DNA from: Clostridiales bacterium UBA4821
GTDB taxonomy: Bacteria; Bacillota; Clostridia; Acetivibrionales; UBA4821
Assembly (NCBI GenBank): GCA_002402315.1
Contig: DHFP01000198.1
Coordinates: 1-17,060, forward strand
Length of the DNA: 17,060 bases
Direction of reading: 5' to 3'
Positions 1 to 7,004 of this stretch are shown here, piece after piece. Below the pieces are notes generated by a model. The model made no database searches, had not been told where the DNA came from, and saw only the letters and a list, made by a program, of their open reading frames with translations. Each line of letters begins with the position of its first letter. Position 1 is the stretch's first letter. A program made the position numbers and the translations under genes.

Positions 1-807
1 AGTTTTTAGTTTTCGAAATGATATAACAATATAAAAGAGGGTTGCATTTATACAAGGATTGGGGATAAAAACACACCAATAAACCAAAATGCAACGATAC
101 AGCAGATAGAAATGTTATGGAAAAAGCGGCTTGGATTAACGCAACCACCATTGGAGCAAATAGTAAGCCGATTAGAGCATAAGTCTGAGTGGGGTTTAAA
201 CGATGAAACCTTCTATAATATTTACAAACCGGAGTTTATATTGGTAGAGGAATATGACGACGATATGGATGACAGAAGAAAGGGAGAGTTCTATGTCTAT
301 TCACAATGTAACTCAAAATTTCTTTATAAGGGTTTGAAGATAATGTGTAATCAAACTATCTTAAAGGAATTTGAGCTAATTTCTCTTGATAGTGGAAGGT
401 ATAAAACTCCTATACCGACTTGGGGGTATGTCTGCCATGACGAATGGGGAGTCAACTATAAATACACTTATAAATATTTCTTAAAGGAAAGTATAGATTA
501 TAAGCTTCAAAAATTCTTCTTTGACCCTGAAGATATGGAAGAAGTCTATGCTAAAAGACGATTAGATGAAGTGATTTTGTACTTTGAAGATAATGAGGAA
601 CGGCTGCGCTTTGAGTTTTATGCAGAAAACAGGCAGAAGCTTATAGAGCAATATATAAAAGAGGCAGATAAAATCTGTTTTCAAATTGATGTTGGAGATG
701 AGCATGTAAAGAAAATAGAAAGGCACAGACTTTCAACCGGGTTAGCTTTAAATCGACTATTAAAGGGATATAGAGAGATGCTTAGTAAACCTACTCAAAT
801 GAGCTAA
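1..807 (+). pseudogene. Frameshifted, 5'-incomplete AlbA_2/Schlafen-like ATP-binding protein, C-terminal part
   Basis: The first in-frame ATG is at 112, giving 231 codons, but the reading frame is open back to base 22 and that extra stretch encodes YNNIKEGCIYTRIGDKNTP followed by an IE-LWKKR motif. I recognise this as the end of an AlbA_2 (Schlafen-like, putative DNA-binding/ATPase) domain, where an IYTRIGD-NTP strand is followed by a helix of IE-LW--R type. A TGA at 19-21 closes the frame. Bases 2-22 in the next frame read VFSFRND, which would join smoothly to YNNIKEG if one T were restored at about base 22. The gene therefore looks like the 3' half of a longer gene broken by a 1-base deletion, its N-terminus lying outside the window. 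The remaining 200 residues are charged, without membrane segments or motifs I can name. Translation from 112 alone is possible but would lack the domain core. The family call is from memory of the motif, not a search. Confidence 0.55.
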
Positions 808-813
808 AGGCAG

Positions 814-1347
814 GTGAGATGGATTTTGAATAAACAAATTGTGTTTGAATATAAAGAACAGGTAAATACCCTGCGTGAAAGGATAATCAATACAACAAAT
901 GCTAAGTTAGAAGAGCTATGGCAGAGTAGTGAGGGTATAGATTTTCTAAAGAAAATAAAGTTTGAACAATGCGGGTTTGACCCCTTATTTGAGCATGACA
1001 CGAATTTTCTTGAGCAGACCAATCAAACATTTACATATTTAGTTTGCCTCTCGGCGGTAGAAATCCTTCTTTCAAAACATCCAGTCCACAGGTTCAGAGT
1101 GAATTTTGGAACAGAATCCGGATATGATGTAGTCTCTGAGGATGAAAGTATAATTTGTGAATGTTTTGCAACAACAACGCCGGACAGTAATAAGAAGTTG
1201 GAACTTGATATTAAAAAGGTATTTGATAATAAACAAGCTTCTAAGAGATACATAGTTTTCTATGTATCAAAACCAAAGCCTATTCATGTTGAGAATATAA
1301 AGAAAAAATACCAAGGGGTTGAAATTATAGCACTGCAAAGCATATGA
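814..1347 (+). CDS. Hypothetical protein, possible PD-(D/E)XK-like core
   Basis: This is a 177-residue protein without membrane segments. The start is either GTG 814 or TTG 826; the GGTGAG at 813-818 lies 7 bases before TTG 826, so the shorter 173-residue form is plausible. The centre reads NFGTESGYDVV (residues 97-107, numbered from GTG 814) followed by SIICECFATTTP. An acidic residue after a glycine (D105), a beta-strand and then a CECFA motif with E116 is the arrangement of restriction-endonuclease-like folds, although the usual lysine two residues after the glutamate is Phe here. Lysines K127-K128 downstream could substitute, as in some migrated-lysine families. The gene starts 7 bases after the upstream broken gene and ends 12 bases before the next start, so the three probably formed one operon. 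I cannot assign a family; the fold suggestion is an inference. Confidence 0.6.
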   Translation: MRWILNKQIVFEYKEQVNTLRERIINTTNAKLEELWQSSEGIDFLKKIKFEQCGFDPLFEHDTNFLEQTNQTFTYLVCLSAVEILLSKHPVHRFRVNFGTESGYDVVSEDESIICECFATTTPDSNKKLELDIKKVFDNKQASKRYIVFYVSKPKPIHVENIKKKYQGVEIIALQSI

Positions 1348-1363
1348 AAAGAGGTGTTTATGA

Positions 1364-2410
1364 GTGGGGTCAAAGTTTGTAGACTTTGCGAGATTTTTAG
1401 AAAATAGCAAGGAACCATATATTGAACTTACATTTGAACAGATTGAAAGCATTATGAGTCAAAAGTTAAGTCCTTCTGCATATCAGTATGAGGCATACTG
1501 GTATCTCTCTCCGACGCATACTTTCCCCCGAACGTGGCTATCTGTAGACTATAAAATGGACAAGCTTGATTTAAAAGGTCAGAGGGTATCCTTTATCAAA
1601 GATAGTGCTGAGATGAGCATCCCTAAACCTTTTGATACAAAGATACTACAATCAACGGTTCTTGTTCCAAGAAAAGAAAAGCTTCAAATAGAGGTTGTTT
1701 TTGTCATAGATAAAGCAAACGAGTTCTTAAACAATCTCAATAGTGACGAGAACTCCAGATATTTGTCATGGGAGCATTGCTATACATATTTTGCATCCTG
1801 CAAAGAATTAAATGACCAAAACCATGATATTTTGGCTCTACATTTAGCTTTCTATTTGGCTTCATGGGGTATGTATAGAGGATCTTCATTCCTACTGCAG
1901 AAGGATTATAAAGTACATAAGGATGCAATCAAAGAGATATATAATTCTAAGTATAAACCGCTTTGGGGTATAACCTGTGATGCTATATTAACCTCCAATA
2001 ATCTTGATTTAATATTTGAACTGTCAGATAAGCTTAGAGAAATTTACGTTGAAAAGCGTAAAAACCTTGATGGTTATGATGACATATCAAGTGTTCTTAT
2101 AACAAAAATACTCATGGGTACTTTGGGCTGTGTTCCAGCGTATGACCGATTCTTCATGAGTACAATTAAGAAGTTTAAGATTGCTTCTGGTAACTATAAT
2201 AAGCAGTCTTTACACGATATAGCAGCTTTTTATAACGATAATAGAGAGGAATTACAACAATTTAAGCAAAAGTTAGAAAATTGTCGAGGGATAGACTATC
2301 CAGAAATGAAGATATTGGATATGAGCTTTTGGTATATAGCTTTTGAGAAAGAGTCCCGTAAGCTAATACAGGAACCTGAAAGAAATATACACCCGTTAAC
2401 AGAATTTTAA
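1364..2410 (+). CDS. DUF7662-domain protein with uncharacterised C-terminal region
   Basis: The protein has 348 residues from GTG 1364. Residues about 3-80 contain KFVDFARFLEN, LTFEQIESIM, LSPSAYQYEAYWY and a closing RVSFIK, the order seen in the small DUF7662 domain (function unknown, common in stand-alone proteins and in fusions). The rest, about 130-348, includes LAFYLASWGMYRGSSFL and appears in hypothetical proteins I remember but cannot name. The best ribosome binding site (AAGAGG, 1349-1354) sits 5 bases before an ATG at 1360. From that ATG the frame is wrong: ATG AGT GGG is followed by one extra G (run of four G at 1366-1369), after which the DUF7662 frame continues. GTG 1364 lies 9 bases from the same site and can restore expression. 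So either the start moved or a 1-base insertion was rescued. There is no evidence for enzymatic activity. Confidence 0.75.
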   Translation: MGSKFVDFARFLENSKEPYIELTFEQIESIMSQKLSPSAYQYEAYWYLSPTHTFPRTWLSVDYKMDKLDLKGQRVSFIKDSAEMSIPKPFDTKILQSTVLVPRKEKLQIEVVFVIDKANEFLNNLNSDENSRYLSWEHCYTYFASCKELNDQNHDILALHLAFYLASWGMYRGSSFLLQKDYKVHKDAIKEIYNSKYKPLWGITCDAILTSNNLDLIFELSDKLREIYVEKRKNLDGYDDISSVLITKILMGTLGCVPAYDRFFMSTIKKFKIASGNYNKQSLHDIAAFYNDNREELQQFKQKLENCRGIDYPEMKILDMSFWYIAFEKESRKLIQEPERNIHPLTEF

Positions 2411-2447
2411 ATAAAAAGTGAGGTATGAAAGATCTTGGCTTGTTACT

Positions 2448-2942
2448 TCAATTTTCCACGAAATTTCCCTCTTGCTTACTCGATCTATTTATAAAAAATG
2501 ATAGAGTAAACAAAACGTATATTGCAAACGCTGGTATAATTCTAGGCAGACTCCAGTCACCAATTATATAATCCATCACATTTAAATAAAAGCTATACTC
2601 TCCTGGGAAAATAGAATAGTTTGTAATTCTATAAATCAATATCCCAAATCCCATCAGATATAACGTCCAGCTAATTAAGTCGATAATAAGCATAGCGTGT
2701 AAAAATGTCCATATAATGTATCTAATATCCTTGAGTTTATTTCGATTTTTAATTATTAAATATAATGGGATTAATAGATACTTTAATTTTTCTTTCCAGT
2801 TTAATGTAGCCTGAGTTCTAATCATTCCTAACCACCCAGATATTATTAGGAAAGTTGGAAACGTGATAAGGAAAAGATAAATTACAAAGATAAAACCAGT
2901 AAATTCATCATAGCCTGGAGTAGGTGCAACATCAATATTCAT
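2448..2942 (-). CDS. Small integral membrane protein, unknown function
   Basis: This minus-strand gene encodes 164 residues. A strong ribosome binding site (AAAGGAGG on the minus strand, about 2946-2953) precedes ATG 2942. Hydrophobic segments lie at residues about 14-41, 53-64 (shorter), 74-104 and 132-151, so three or four membrane spans are likely, with a charged loop (NWKEK, KNRNKLKD) between the first and the third. The C-terminus (NRSSKQEGNFVEN) is polar. The gene converges with the DUF7662 gene, 37 bases apart and with no obvious terminator between them. About 160 bases upstream lies the kinase gene, separated by a GC-rich structured block. No conserved motif suggests transport or enzyme function. 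It could act with the upstream kinase/DUF3010 pair as the membrane component of a cargo module, but co-transcription is not shown. Confidence 0.75.
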   Translation of the reverse strand: MNIDVAPTPGYDEFTGFIFVIYLFLITFPTFLIISGWLGMIRTQATLNWKEKLKYLLIPLYLIIKNRNKLKDIRYIIWTFLHAMLIIDLISWTLYLMGFGILIYRITNYSIFPGEYSFYLNVMDYIIGDWSLPRIIPAFAIYVLFTLSFFINRSSKQEGNFVEN

Positions 2943-2976
2943 TTTCCCTCCTTTAAAGAAAAAACTTTAAATATAG

Positions 2977-3095
2977 CGGCATCCATTGTGCCCGATTTAA
3001 CAACGTCTCACATCTCTGGCGTCGTAGAGCCGGACCTACAAAGCCCTTCTCCTTGATGGTGCTCGTTGCCCAGCGAGGCGGTGTAGCATGGCAAC
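2977..3095. other. GC-rich structured intergenic block
   Basis: This stretch between the kinase and the membrane-protein gene is clearly richer in G and C than its AT-rich neighbours. It contains three consecutive inverted repeats: GGCA 2978-2981 with TGCC 2989-2992; GTAG/CTAC around a GCCGG core (about 3023-3038), flanked by GGC/GCC; and GTTGCC 3065-3070 with GGCAAC 3090-3095. There is no T-run, so it is not a simple intrinsic terminator. It may be a small structured RNA, a mobile-element end or an insertion relic. I could not match it to a named RNA family or to group II intron domain V. Confidence 0.4.
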
Positions 3096-3103
3096 CACTT
3101 AAA

Positions 3104-4201
3104 TCATGATATCTTTCTTGATAAATTCATGTAAACTTCATCAAGCAAACCCGACTTAATATATGAATCTTTTCTCCAATTTTGATTTGAACAATTTTTA
3201 GTTTCACATAAATACTCATCTTTCTTTTTAACAATTCTATAATCTTTTCCTTTCCAACTTTTTAAAACATAGTGGTCTCCATGTATAAACCAATTTTGAA
3301 TTTCCCCAATTTTATGTAGGTCTAATAAGAACTCATATGTACTCTTAAACCTAAGTTTATAGTCTGGGTTCACTGCACTCTTGATAATACGTCTTAACGA
3401 CAACGGCATAAAAAAAGGTAATGAATCCATATCGAGCAATTTTGATTTCTTTGCTAGAGTCAATAAAACTTCATCTACATAGTTTGATTTATCAAAATCA
3501 CTTTTTAATTTATTATATTTATTTTTTTGTCTCACAGTTAAATAATCCATTTCGAAATATGATAACTTGCCTCCTAATAATTGAAATAGTATTATTCCTA
3601 CCTGGTATATGTCTGATGCAAAAGTATATACTCCTGGATTATATGCTTCAGGCGGGCGATATAGTGGCGAATGTTTGGAACTTGAAATGAGTTCATTATC
3701 TTCAGGAACTATTTTAACAGAACCAAAATCCGCAATTAAAGATGTATGATTCTTGCCTAGAAGAATATTAGCAGGCTTTAAGTCTCTATGTAGGATTCGA
3801 TTTGGTGCTGAGTGCATTACTCCTAGACCATTTAGGACTCCTCTAACTATCTTAACAGCATCACTCTGTCCCAAATTTTTAGAATTAATAGCTGCATCTA
3901 AATCTCCTTCTCTTATCTCATCCGTAATAAAATAAGCCCATCCATTGCCAACAGTTCTAGCATCCCAAACCTTAATAATATTTTTATGAGATATGCTTTT
4001 TAATAATTGTACTTCTTTATGAGAATCCTCACCATAATAATAATATTTCAAAGCCACTCTGCAATTAAAAATATTATGCCTTCCAAAAAAAACGTCATTC
4101 TGGCCCTTATCACAATAATCATCAATTGCAATATCTTTCATATTTAAAATGCTTTCTTTTACCTTTTCGTTAATATTAATTTTATTAATATCAAAACTCA
4201 T
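3104..4201 (-). CDS. Hanks-type Ser/Thr protein kinase with C-terminal extension
   Basis: This 365-residue minus-strand protein phosphorylates Ser/Thr residues of unknown target proteins. The catalytic set is complete: VALKYY with K52 (ATP-binding lysine), a probable C-helix glutamate E63, the HRDLKPANILL catalytic loop (H138-R139-D140, N145), the magnesium-binding IADFG (D158), RPPEAY at the end of the activation segment (182-187) and the F-helix aspartate in ASDIYQ (D197). The glycine-rich loop is degenerate (around DKGQNDVFFG). The kinase domain ends near residue 300. The remaining 65 residues (IHGDHYVLKSWKG and so on, with a Cys pair CETKNCSNQNW) form a small extra domain without a membrane span, PASTA repeat or other sensor I know, so a soluble kinase is likely. 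It follows the DUF3010 gene by 8 bases. Its ribosome binding site (GGAGG on the minus strand, 4215-4219) lies inside the upstream gene with a long 13-base spacing, suggesting translational coupling. Confidence 0.93.
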   Translation of the reverse strand: MSFDINKININEKVKESILNMKDIAIDDYCDKGQNDVFFGRHNIFNCRVALKYYYYGEDSHKEVQLLKSISHKNIIKVWDARTVGNGWAYFITDEIREGDLDAAINSKNLGQSDAVKIVRGVLNGLGVMHSAPNRILHRDLKPANILLGKNHTSLIADFGSVKIVPEDNELISSSKHSPLYRPPEAYNPGVYTFASDIYQVGIILFQLLGGKLSYFEMDYLTVRQKNKYNKLKSDFDKSNYVDEVLLTLAKKSKLLDMDSLPFFMPLSLRRIIKSAVNPDYKLRFKSTYEFLLDLHKIGEIQNWFIHGDHYVLKSWKGKDYRIVKKKDEYLCETKNCSNQNWRKDSYIKSGLLDEVYMNLSRKIS

Positions 4202-4209
4202 AATCAGTG

Positions 4210-4629
4210 CTAGTCCTCCAAAAGATAATATGCTGTTTTAAATGCATCAATTTGGTACTTAAAGATATCATAAGACTCAGTATTTATACTTGCCTTTTTA
4301 AATTTTGAAGATATTGAATTTGCATTAATAATGTTAACTTCGGAGTTCATAGATTGAATTAATCCTTCTATTTTAAAAGATAAACATCCTCCACTAAACT
4401 GTCCACTAGTTGCTCTACCTTTTATCCCAATTTTATCGACATTCTCTTGCCTTATGAAGTTCTCAAATGTTTGTAAAAAAGAATGAACACTATTCTGATT
4501 TTTATCATCTTGTAACATAATTTTAGTAAGTTTTGTTTTCTTAACATTAAAATCATTTTTAGCACCAGTGAAAATAATAACTGAAGCTGTTGAGCCACTA
4601 ATATCTATACCACAAACAACTTTATTCAT
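4210..4629 (-). CDS. DUF3010-family protein (RNase H/RuvC-like fold)
   Basis: This 139-residue protein has the DUF3010 layout: N-terminal VVCGIDISG with D9 at the end of strand 1, a central KIGIKGRATSGQFSGG segment (66-81), then SFKIEGLIQ (84-92) and C-terminal QIDAFKTAYYLL (126-137). The positions of D9 and D128 fit the first and last acidic residues of an RNase H-like fold, but whether the protein cuts nucleic acid is not established for the family, and the middle acidic residue is uncertain. It starts at ATG 4629 behind a G-rich ribosome binding site (GGGGGCGGAAG). It is the first gene of a two-gene minus-strand operon with the Ser/Thr kinase, which makes a phosphorylation-controlled effector/regulator pair a reasonable hypothesis. 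The region upstream is AT-rich with a possible TACAAT -10 box (4665-4660 on the minus strand) but no convincing -35. Confidence 0.8.
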   Translation of the reverse strand: MNKVVCGIDISGSTASVIIFTGAKNDFNVKKTKLTKIMLQDDKNQNSVHSFLQTFENFIRQENVDKIGIKGRATSGQFSGGCLSFKIEGLIQSMNSEVNIINANSISSKFKKASINTESYDIFKYQIDAFKTAYYLLED

Positions 4630-4899
4630 CTTCCGCCCCCAAAATTAAATTTTATTATTATTGTACCTTTTTTACATACTTTTTAAATTATGCATACTAT
4701 ATCATCTTAAATAATCGAGGCACGGATGCGGAGTAAATATTCATCGCATTTCACATAGCTAGGTTATATACGGGCTTTTATCTAAAATACTTTATTTATC
4801 TAAATATACAGTAAAATTATATCATACCAGGATAGTAATTCCAGAACATTTTGGAAAATAATAGCTGATAATGCAGAAAATTAGGTTATGGATATGCTG

Positions 4900-5000
4900 A
4901 AAGACGTATTTATGAGTAAGCCACAAGAAAATATTTATGCTCACAGAAAAGATTTCTTGCCTTGCGGCTGCTTATGGGCAGGGCGCATAAAAACGTCTTT
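4900..5000 (+). ncRNA. Structured element copy A (four-stem fold)
   Basis: The ends AAAGACGTATTTATG (4900-4914) and CATAAAAACGTCTTT (4986-5000) pair over 15 positions with a single A-A mismatch (4908/4992). Inside are TAAGC 4917-4921 with GCTTA 4970-4974, CAAGAAA 4924-4930 with TTTCTTG 4953-4959, and a small GCC-TTGC-GGC hairpin at 4959-4968. A T-run continues after the right arm. The same architecture recurs at 5277-5391 with compensatory changes. It may act as RNA or as single-stranded DNA during transfer; strand and function are inferred. Confidence 0.5.
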
Positions 5001-5011
5001 TTGCTTCGCTA

Positions 5012-5553
5012 GTATTACCGGTAATACGCCCGAACCCTTATATTAAGGGAAATACTCATTATTTCAGAAATGTATTACTTCTCCGGTAATACTTCTTCAA
5101 AACGGCTAAATATTAGGCAAAAACAGTATTACTATTACAAGAACCAGTAATACTGCTCACACTTCAAATCCCAATCTCAAGCCTTCCATCAGTATTACTC
5201 AAGTATTACCCGGCCAGCACAAACCCCAGAAAACCAAGCCTTTTAAGTATTACTCTGAAGGACAAACCTATGCCCCGGGAAGACGTATTTATGTGTGGGA
5301 GCCGAGCAAAATATTCCTATCCACAAACTAATAGGAATAATTTGCTGCCGTTCGGCCAGCTCTGGAGAAGGGCACGTAAAAACGTCTTTCCTGCTTTTTA
5401 AGCGGTTTATTAAGCTTCAGAACCGAAAGAAATCTGACCCTTTTTTCAAAGGGTAAGGCAGAGATAGAGAAGTATGACTACATACTTCAAACGCTTATAT
5501 CAAGCCTTTCTTTAGTATTACTCAAATCAATCCAGTATTACTCCAAATATTAC
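5012..5553. repeat. GTATTAC motif array (iteron-like, both orientations)
   Basis: The 7-mer GTATTAC occurs at 5012, 5072, 5126, 5192, 5203, 5247, 5515 and 5535 on the plus strand and as GTAATAC at 5021, 5086 and 5147, eleven exact copies in about 530 bases. The first pair forms the perfect 16-bp palindrome GTATTACCGGTAATAC (5012-5027). Two more pairs form inverted repeats with spacers (5072/5086 and 5126/5147). Three plus-strand copies sit in a longer unit, AAGCCTT then 3-5 bases then AGTATTACTC (5179-5200, 5236-5255, 5502-5523). The pattern suggests binding sites for a dimeric DNA-binding protein; the ribbon-helix-helix protein encoded at 5654 is the obvious candidate. Confidence 0.65.
5277..5391 (+). 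ncRNA. Structured element copy B (four-stem fold)
   Basis: The left end GGGAAGACGTATTTATGTG (5277-5295) pairs with the right end (5373-5391), again with an A-A mismatch at the same place (5287/5381) as in copy A. The inner stems are GGAGC 5298-5302 with GCTCT 5359-5363; a long arm 5305-5320 with 5331-5346 that pairs at 15 of 16 positions (mismatch 5311/5340); and a GCC-GTTC-GGC hairpin at 5347-5356. The order and spacing match copy A, in the same orientation 380 bases downstream. Confidence 0.5.
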
Positions 5554-5653
5554 TTTTCTTATCTCCATCATTGTCCATCCCTAATCATTAAAGGAATATA
5601 ACGTGTTACCCAATCATAAAATTTAATACAAGCTATTTTAGGGGGACAGGGGT

Positions 5654-6085
5654 GTGAGGGAAAGAAGGACGGTTATAATTGAAAGCTCGATTTACAAAGA
5701 GTTTGCAGATATTGCAAGCAGGGTAAAGAAAGACTCAATTTCAAACCAGCTTGAAATAGCTGTTAAGGATTATATTAGAAAGCAAAAGGGTGAAGAAGAC
5801 GAATTTATCTTTTCAAATTTATTAATGCCCATTGATAAGCGTCTTACAAAGCTTGAAAAGCAGCTGCTTAGCGTTATCTTTAAAATAAAGCTGGATATGG
5901 GCATTATGCTGAATTTACTTCTTCCAGTGTCAACTGACTATATAAAAAGAACTGACAAAAACATTCTCCAAAAGGTATTGGCAGAAGTAGATGAAATCTA
6001 TGAAGCGGCAAGAAAGAAAACTGTAAAGCAGCTTGATAGCAAAGAAGGTGATGAAGATGCTGTTTGTAAAAATCGGCTATACTAA
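5654..6085 (+). CDS. Ribbon-helix-helix mobilization accessory protein (MobC-like)
   Basis: This 143-residue protein begins at GTG 5654, 8 bases after AGGGGG at 5640-5645. The N-terminus (RRTVIIESSIYKEFADIASRVKKDSISNQLEIAVKDYIRKQK, described by its first strand and two helices) fits a ribbon-helix-helix fold, with a short beta-strand (residues 5-10) used for DNA contact, followed by two amphipathic helices. The second half (about 60-130) is mainly helical with leucine spacing that could allow oligomerisation. Its place directly between the repeat-rich control region and the relaxase gene, which it overlaps by 29 bases, is typical for a relaxosome accessory protein that binds oriT and brings in or activates the relaxase, and may also regulate its own operon. 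Sequence similarity to a named MobC family is not certain; the role is from fold and position. Confidence 0.7.
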   Translation: MRERRTVIIESSIYKEFADIASRVKKDSISNQLEIAVKDYIRKQKGEEDEFIFSNLLMPIDKRLTKLEKQLLSVIFKIKLDMGIMLNLLLPVSTDYIKRTDKNILQKVLAEVDEIYEAARKKTVKQLDSKEGDEDAVCKNRLY

Positions 6086-7001
6086 AAATCTTACAGCTGC
6101 AAGGAAGTCTACAAAGTATATTGCCTTCAGGAGCAGAGAGGGAGACCTTGGAGCATTTGACAGGGAGAAAGAGCATGCAGACGTAAAGGAATTCAATAAG
6201 GGCTTGAAGGATAGAATTACATCCCATGCGGATTCGCCGAAGGTATATAAGGTTGTTATCAGTCTGAGTGGTGATGAGTATAAAAAGGCAGGAATGAATT
6301 ATAGGGAGTTTATCAGGGATACCTTAAGGAACTATGAAGTATATTCAGGAAGAAAGCTCAACTGGATTGCTTCAGAGCATATGAACTGCGGCCACCCGCA
6401 TGTGCATTTATTGATAAAGCCTACATACCAGGATAGACACGGGCTATCCTATAAGCTAAACCTTAATAAGTATGAATTTACCCAATTTAAAAACTTTTTT
6501 ATGCACAGCTATGAAACAAGTATCAACTTTAAAAGCCAGTACAACAAGTTTATAGAAAAAGAAAAGCTTGAAATAAAAACGAGAAGGCTGGCTAAAAGTG
6601 CAGTCCGGATAATGGTGAGAGGTAATTCAGCCTTATTTGTACTCTATGGCATATACTCTCTAGTAAAACTTAAAATGGATGGCGATAAGCTGCGAAAGTA
6701 CAGGGCGTATTCCAGGTGGGTTAGAAAGCATACCTATGGCAGCAGCAAATATATGGACTTCAGGAAAATGCTAATAGGGAATGAAGTTAGGTATAGTGCT
6801 GTAAATGTGGACCTTGATTATAAAGATAGAAAGACGATTTCAGAGTATTTGAACTCTAAGGGTCTAAAGTGGCAGGCAGCTGAAAAGGATATAGGAACAC
6901 GAGTCATGGTATATCCGTTTGATAAGAATAAAAACATGTTGAATCCTGAGCAGGTAAAAGAAATCTCCAATACTTTAACCAGAAGATTGAGAGGAAGATA
7001 G
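6057..7001 (+). CDS. HUH-type relaxase / mobilization nuclease
   Basis: The relaxase nicks one DNA strand at oriT, stays covalently bound through a tyrosine and pilots the strand into the recipient. The metal-binding signature is clear: SEHMNCGHPHVHLLIK, with H108, H115 and H117 (numbered from ATG 6057) as likely histidine ligands. Candidate nucleophiles are Y8 and Y21 in the N-terminal part (KIGYTK, KYIAFRSRE). The frame is open from TTG 6033, but ATG 6057 has GAAGGTG 6 bases upstream and is the preferred start, giving 314 residues. This is short for a relaxase; the part after residue 170 carries a hydrophobic patch around NSALFVLYGIYSLV (182-195) and has no helicase or primase domain. It resembles the MOBP-type group, though the exact family is not proven. 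The gene overlaps the accessory gene by 29 bases and is followed 3 bases later by the coupling protein gene. Confidence 0.87.
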   Translation: MLFVKIGYTKNLTAARKSTKYIAFRSREGDLGAFDREKEHADVKEFNKGLKDRITSHADSPKVYKVVISLSGDEYKKAGMNYREFIRDTLRNYEVYSGRKLNWIASEHMNCGHPHVHLLIKPTYQDRHGLSYKLNLNKYEFTQFKNFFMHSYETSINFKSQYNKFIEKEKLEIKTRRLAKSAVRIMVRGNSALFVLYGIYSLVKLKMDGDKLRKYRAYSRWVRKHTYGSSKYMDFRKMLIGNEVRYSAVNVDLDYKDRKTISEYLNSKGLKWQAAEKDIGTRVMVYPFDKNKNMLNPEQVKEISNTLTRRLRGR

Positions 7002-7004
7002 CTC

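Larger units (their letters stand above)
4630..5653. promoter_or_regulatory. Control region of the conjugation operon; oriT candidate
   Basis: No gene is visible in this 1,024-base stretch. It separates the minus-strand kinase operon from the plus-strand mobilization operon. It contains two homologous structured elements, an array of GTATTAC motifs in both orientations, and perfect hairpins at 5035-5049 (CCCTTA/TAAGGG), 5437-5454 (ACCCTTT-tttc-AAAGGGT) and 5469-5488 (GAAGTATG-acta-CATACTTC). In conjugative elements the relaxase nicks at an oriT that usually lies just upstream of the mobilization genes and is rich in inverted repeats, so this region is the natural candidate. I cannot identify the nic site. 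No consensus promoter for the operon stands out; TTACCC near 5606 with TACAAG near 5627 is weak. Confidence 0.5.

Noticed and set aside
2977..3095. Group II intron fragment
   Set aside because: No domain V or reverse-transcriptase remnant was found next to it.
3421..3935. Plus-strand open frames of 89 and 60 codons
   Set aside because: They lie antisense to the conserved kinase domain, have no ribosome binding site and no recognisable motif.
4986..5004. Intrinsic terminator at the end of element A
   Set aside because: The T-run after the right arm is short and the hairpin loop is about 70 bases; the stem is better explained as part of the repeated structured element.
5012..5553. CRISPR-like repeats
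   Set aside because: The motif is only 7-10 bases, occurs in both orientations and the spacing is irregular; no 23-40 base repeats with unique spacers are present.
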